DNA of 14,173 nt. It comes from Leclercia sp. UBA7405 (lineage in GTDB: Bacteria; Pseudomonadota; Gammaproteobacteria; Enterobacterales; Enterobacteriaceae). Of this stretch, positions 11,645-14,173 are shown in pieces. How positions within the stretch are numbered: the stretch's first letter is position 1; the number at the start of each line of letters is the position of its first letter. Location: NCBI GenBank assembly GCA_002469605.1, contig DKMV01000351.1, positions 1,301-15,473 on the forward strand, written 5' to 3'. Under the pieces are notes generated by a model that saw only the letters and a program-made list of their open reading frames with translations, was not told where the DNA came from and did not search any database. The translations under genes and the position numbers were made by a program.

Positions 11645-13135
11645 TTAGCGCACCACGTCGATTAATACATCAGCGAAGTGGATAGCCCCCGCCAGTTTGG
11701 TTGCCACCTGAATCACCGGCGCTTTACGTGCTTCACGATCTGCCTGCGCCTGGGCGTTCAGCGGGTTCGCGTAAACGTAATAGCCTTTGGTCAACATATC
11801 GCCTGATGTCAGCTGTCCGACGTCACCGCCGTTCCAGATCCCCGGTGCCACCAGACCGTTGTTTACAGACTGGTCCATAGACTGTTCGACATTGGTCACC
11901 AGGCGCGTCACGCCCGCTTCGGTCTGCGGGATTTTGGTGGTTGAGGTGTAAAGCAGGTTCCAGAGGTTGTTCTGGACGTAGTTCTGCAGCCAGTCGAGGC
12001 CGTGGCGCTCGTCGAAGAAGTCGCCGTTAGACATCACGCCTTCCTGGATGATGGCGGTATCATTGGCGTAGCGCACAAACACGTTGCAGTTTTTTGCCTT
12101 GAGCGTGTCGGCCTGCTGCGCGGTGATCGTCTCGGCAGTAATGCCCGGTTCCTGCTTGAATTTCAGAGTGATGGTGGTGTTGTTACCCAGGAAATTTACG
12201 GTGAACGCGCGACCGAAGGCGGAAGCTGCCGCATAGGGCACCTGGCTGTACTGGCAAAACGTGCGGCCATAACCAGCGGCTTTCAGCCTATAGGCAATAT
12301 CCGTGGTGCTGGTTGAGTCCAGGACCTCGGTCGCCGCAGTTGTCACACCGTACACCCGGGAATCGCTCGCAGAGCCGATCAGGGCAGATACATCGATATG
12401 GTCATGGTCCGTCATTGCAGTATCGGCGATAACCAGTCCATACCAGTCGGCTGAGTAGTTCAGCGCTGTATTCACCGACGGCAGCACTGAGGATGAAGCA
12501 TCCTGGCCGTTTGACACGGTGGGGTTATGCGCTGAGTCAATGCCCAGCAGCGGCGCCAGGTCAGTGCCTGTGCCGGCAGCAACAGGAATACCGATCGCCG
12601 AGGAGGCCCCGGTAGTGGAAGATGTCACCACAAACTGATTCGAGCCGGCCATGTAGGAAACGGTGGTACCGGTAAGTTTCGCAGTGACGGCCGTCGCTAC
12701 TCCGGCCAGATCGGTCACCGCTGACAGGTCGATACCCGTTACGGTTTTAACAGTGCCATCCACCGAGATCTTAATCGCACCATCGTCGACCGCGGTAAAG
12801 TTTGCAATCGCCTGCTCTGCAGAGGTCAGTACAGCACCGGTGAGCTTGCCAGCCGTTGCCGGGCTGGAGGCGCGTTCCAGTTTGCCGATATACAGATCGC
12901 GGGGTTGCGGCGACTGCTGGAAGTAGAGGTTAGCCGCTTTGTATTCTTCAGCGTTGGTGCCAAAGTCCGTAGCGACGCTTTCAATGCTCTGATAGAGGCG
13001 CATCACCTCTGGTGCGGTGATTACGCTGGACGTGCCAAGCACCAGCAGCGCCCCAAAATTGCGCCCGGCTGCCGCACGAACGGCGAGCGAGACCTGCACG
13101 TTCACGACGCGCTGGACAGATAAGCCGTTAGGCAT
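11645..13135 (-). CDS. tail sheath protein (DUF3383)
   Basis: A 496-residue protein of the DUF3383 family, the contractile sheath. It starts [20 protein letters not shown], has a central beta-rich region (about 100-220) of Ser/Thr/Ala-rich sequence that would be an outer domain, and in the C-terminal half shows '[20 protein letters not shown]', '[10 protein letters not shown]', '[20 protein letters not shown]' and ends '[15 protein letters not shown]'. The segment 'D..hgldWl...v...l...l' is shared with other sheath families and forms the contractile core. Its presence makes the phage a myovirus type. The tail terminator-like gene lies three bases upstream. Confidence 0.92.
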   Translation of the reverse strand: MPNGLSVQRVVNVQVSLAVRAAAGRNFGALLVLGTSSVITAPEVMRLYQSIESVATDFGTNAEEYKAANLYFQQSPQPRDLYIGKLERASSPATAGKLTGAVLTSAEQAIANFTAVDDGAIKISVDGTVKTVTGIDLSAVTDLAGVATAVTAKLTGTTVSYMAGSNQFVVTSSTTGASSAIGIPVAAGTGTDLAPLLGIDSAHNPTVSNGQDASSSVLPSVNTALNYSADWYGLVIADTAMTDHDHIDVSALIGSASDSRVYGVTTAATEVLDSTSTTDIAYRLKAAGYGRTFCQYSQVPYAAASAFGRAFTVNFLGNNTTITLKFKQEPGITAETITAQQADTLKAKNCNVFVRYANDTAIIQEGVMSNGDFFDERHGLDWLQNYVQNNLWNLLYTSTTKIPQTEAGVTRLVTNVEQSMDQSVNNGLVAPGIWNGGDVGQLTSGDMLTKGYYVYANPLNAQAQADREARKAPVIQVATKLAGAIHFADVLIDVVR

Positions 13136-13138
13136 GAT

Positions 13139-13681
13139 TTAATCTCCGAAAAATTGAACTGGAGCAGAGAGGATCGATTTGATGCCGTACTCGCGCACCG
13201 TCTTACGGCGAAGCGTCACGGACAGGTCGTAGCGGCGTTGCCACTGATTGTTGATGAGTTCCGGTGCAGGAATGATTCGTCCAACCTCGCCAAGCGTGAG
13301 GCCCACACGGTTTAATTCCGCGTTGTTCTGCGAGATGAACAGGCCGCTACGGAACGTTTTGGCGTAAGCCTGACCGCCGGGGCCGTAAAAGCAGCACAGT
13401 ACCACCAGCGTCTCGTATTGCCACTGATAATCGGTGTCGTCGTCTTTGGTTACAGCAGCAGGGTTGGCGGCGTCCTGAAAGTCGGAAATGTTGAATCCGC
13501 ACCAGTTGGTACCCAGTGCGGGGATAGCTGGCTGAGGGTCGGTGAAGCGTGGCACAGCCATACCGTCAGGCAGGCCAGAAACACCGCGTATCCACCGGCT
13601 AAGCTCGCGCTCCAGCGCCTCGTCGTACTGCGGCGCCGGGCTGGTTGGTGTCAGGTAACCAGGTTGCGTGGTGTCATTCAA
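13139..13681 (-). CDS. neck/tail terminator-like protein (LIC_12616 family type)
   Basis: A 180-residue protein directly before the sheath gene, the usual place of the tail terminator. 'ALERELSRWIRGVSGLPDGMAVPRF' split over residues 22-46 and the later 'YETLVVLCCFYGPGG' and 'WQRRYDLSVTLRRKTVREYG' fit neck terminator proteins, which have an N-terminal helix, a strand with 'e.l...c.fYGp.a' and a C-terminal 'qwi.R.dl....R......ygv' segment. The function, capping the sheath-tube stack and joining it to the neck, follows from the family. Its ATG overlaps the upstream gene by eight bases. Confidence 0.75.
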   Translation of the reverse strand: MNDTTQPGYLTPTSPAPQYDEALERELSRWIRGVSGLPDGMAVPRFTDPQPAIPALGTNWCGFNISDFQDAANPAAVTKDDDTDYQWQYETLVVLCCFYGPGGQAYAKTFRSGLFISQNNAELNRVGLTLGEVGRIIPAPELINNQWQRRYDLSVTLRRKTVREYGIKSILSAPVQFFGD

Positions 13682-14060
13682 CTGGCGTACCTCCGTTGAA
13701 CTCCATCAGCTCGCAGTGAGCCTGAACGAACCCGGCACCGTACGAGGTGTACGGATCCACAAACGTCACGCGATAGTGCCGCCCGTTGTAGAGTACCACA
13801 TCGGCATCCTGCCCGGGCTTACCCTGGGTTAAACGAAAGCTTGTGACAATCAGAATTGCACCGCTGATAACTTGCCCTGCCGCCATACGCCTGGCTTCCA
13901 GTGAACGATCCACCGTCACCACACCATCAAACGGAATATCCTGGTCGGTATTCGCGGCAAACCCGTCAGCATCAACGGTCTGTGTTTTTCGGGTACAGAC
14001 CAGCGTGCTGTCGCAGAAATCCGGGTCTGACAGGACATCAGTTACATCGAGAAAAGGCAT
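13674..14060 (-). CDS. head-tail connector-like protein
   Basis: A 128-residue protein in the neck gene cluster. It begins MPFLDVTDVLSDPDFCDSTL and contains 'DQDIPFDGVVTVDRSLEARRM' (split over 40-60) and 'ADVVLYNGRHYRVTFVDPYT', a pattern close to head-closure or head-tail adaptor proteins, in which 'D.i.yngk.Y.V....d...yG.gfv.a.c' near the C-terminus recurs. The exact family is not recognised with certainty; position before the terminator-like gene supports a connector or stopper role. ATG overlaps the stop of the preceding gene as TAATG and the 3' end overlaps the next gene by eight bases. Confidence 0.65.
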   Translation of the reverse strand: MPFLDVTDVLSDPDFCDSTLVCTRKTQTVDADGFAANTDQDIPFDGVVTVDRSLEARRMAAGQVISGAILIVTSFRLTQGKPGQDADVVLYNGRHYRVTFVDPYTSYGAGFVQAHCELMEFNGGTPVE

Positions 14061-14173
14061 TATTTTTTACCCCTCACAACGAAGGTGATGGAGCGAAGCA
14101 GGTATCCGTGAGCATAAAGCGGCTTATCGCCGGGCAAGCCCTGCTCCCGGCGCTTAGCTTTCGTCATTTCAGA
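14060..14173 (-). CDS. C-terminal end of a neck/virion morphogenesis protein (partial)
   Basis: An open frame enters from the window edge and stops at TAA 14062-14060, giving 37 visible residues. They include MTKAKRREQGLPGDKPLYAH (a Met codon at 14167-14165 could be internal), then GYLLRSITFVVRGKK at the end. 'PLya.GyLl.SI....' is the C-terminal pattern of HK97 gp10/virion morphogenesis-type proteins, where a conserved 'L..tG.L..Si' follows a basic segment. The stop overlaps the next start as TAATG. The rest of the gene lies outside the window, so its length and start are unknown. Confidence 0.6.
   Translation of the reverse strand, partial: SEMTKAKRREQGLPGDKPLYAHGYLLRSITFVVRGKK

Overview
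The window is the tail and baseplate module of a contractile-tailed (myovirus-type) prophage, probably in an enterobacterium such as Salmonella, Escherichia or Enterobacter. Every credible gene lies on the minus strand, so transcription runs from position 14173 towards position 1. Three things point to the host group. Bases 1-21 match, from memory, the 3' half of the terminator of the small RNA SdsR (RyeB), a conserved enterobacterial sRNA whose ryeA/ryeB locus is a known insertion hot spot. A LexA box is identical to the one I recall in front of E. coli umuDC. The short tail fibre has the N-terminus and C-terminal domain common in enterobacterial prophages.

Layout in transcription order. 14173-13139: end of a neck protein gene, a head-tail connector-like protein and a tail terminator-like protein. 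13135-11193: tail sheath (DUF3383) and tube (DUF3277). 11189-10576: tail assembly chaperone with an in-frame A AAT TTT / T TTT TTG slippery site that leads by a -1 shift into a 78-codon extension (a lambda G/GT-type arrangement). 10583-8604: tape measure protein with a lysozyme-like C-terminal domain. 8604-6647: Dit-like protein, baseplate plug and hub. 6650-4903: an AT-rich accessory block. 4885-1999: Gp138-like membrane-puncturing spike, gp25-like wedge protein, J-like wedge protein and DUF2612 protein. 1999-942: short tail fibre and fibre assembly chaperone. 936-315: a LexA-controlled two-gene SOS operon. 314-22: non-coding prophage end. 21-1: attachment half-site.

The main find is in the accessory block between hub and spike. 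Three tightly linked genes encode an ADP-ribosyltransferase-like toxin with FHGT and GAYFF motifs, a small coupled antitoxin, and a SecB-like chaperone. This matches the architecture and gene order of CmdTAC, a toxin-antitoxin-chaperone anti-phage system in which the chaperone senses phage capsid protein and the released toxin ADP-ribosylates mRNA. The cassette appears to have its own promoter (6212-6239) and a strong intrinsic terminator (4903-4925), so it could be expressed while the tail genes are silent in the lysogen. A gene for a small secreted protein precedes it, joined to the hub gene by a GTGA overlap.

A second accessory unit is the SOS pair. It has a near copy of the umuDC promoter/operator, a 79-residue protein I do not recognise, and a 106-residue protein that begins exactly where processed UmuD' begins. 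That second protein has lost the serine segment and the catalytic lysine, so it looks like a constitutively 'processed', protease-dead UmuD'-like protein comparable in concept to phage P1 HumD.

No integrase, repressor, capsid or lysis gene is present. These should lie outside the window on the 14173 side. No tRNA, rRNA, IS element or CRISPR array was seen.
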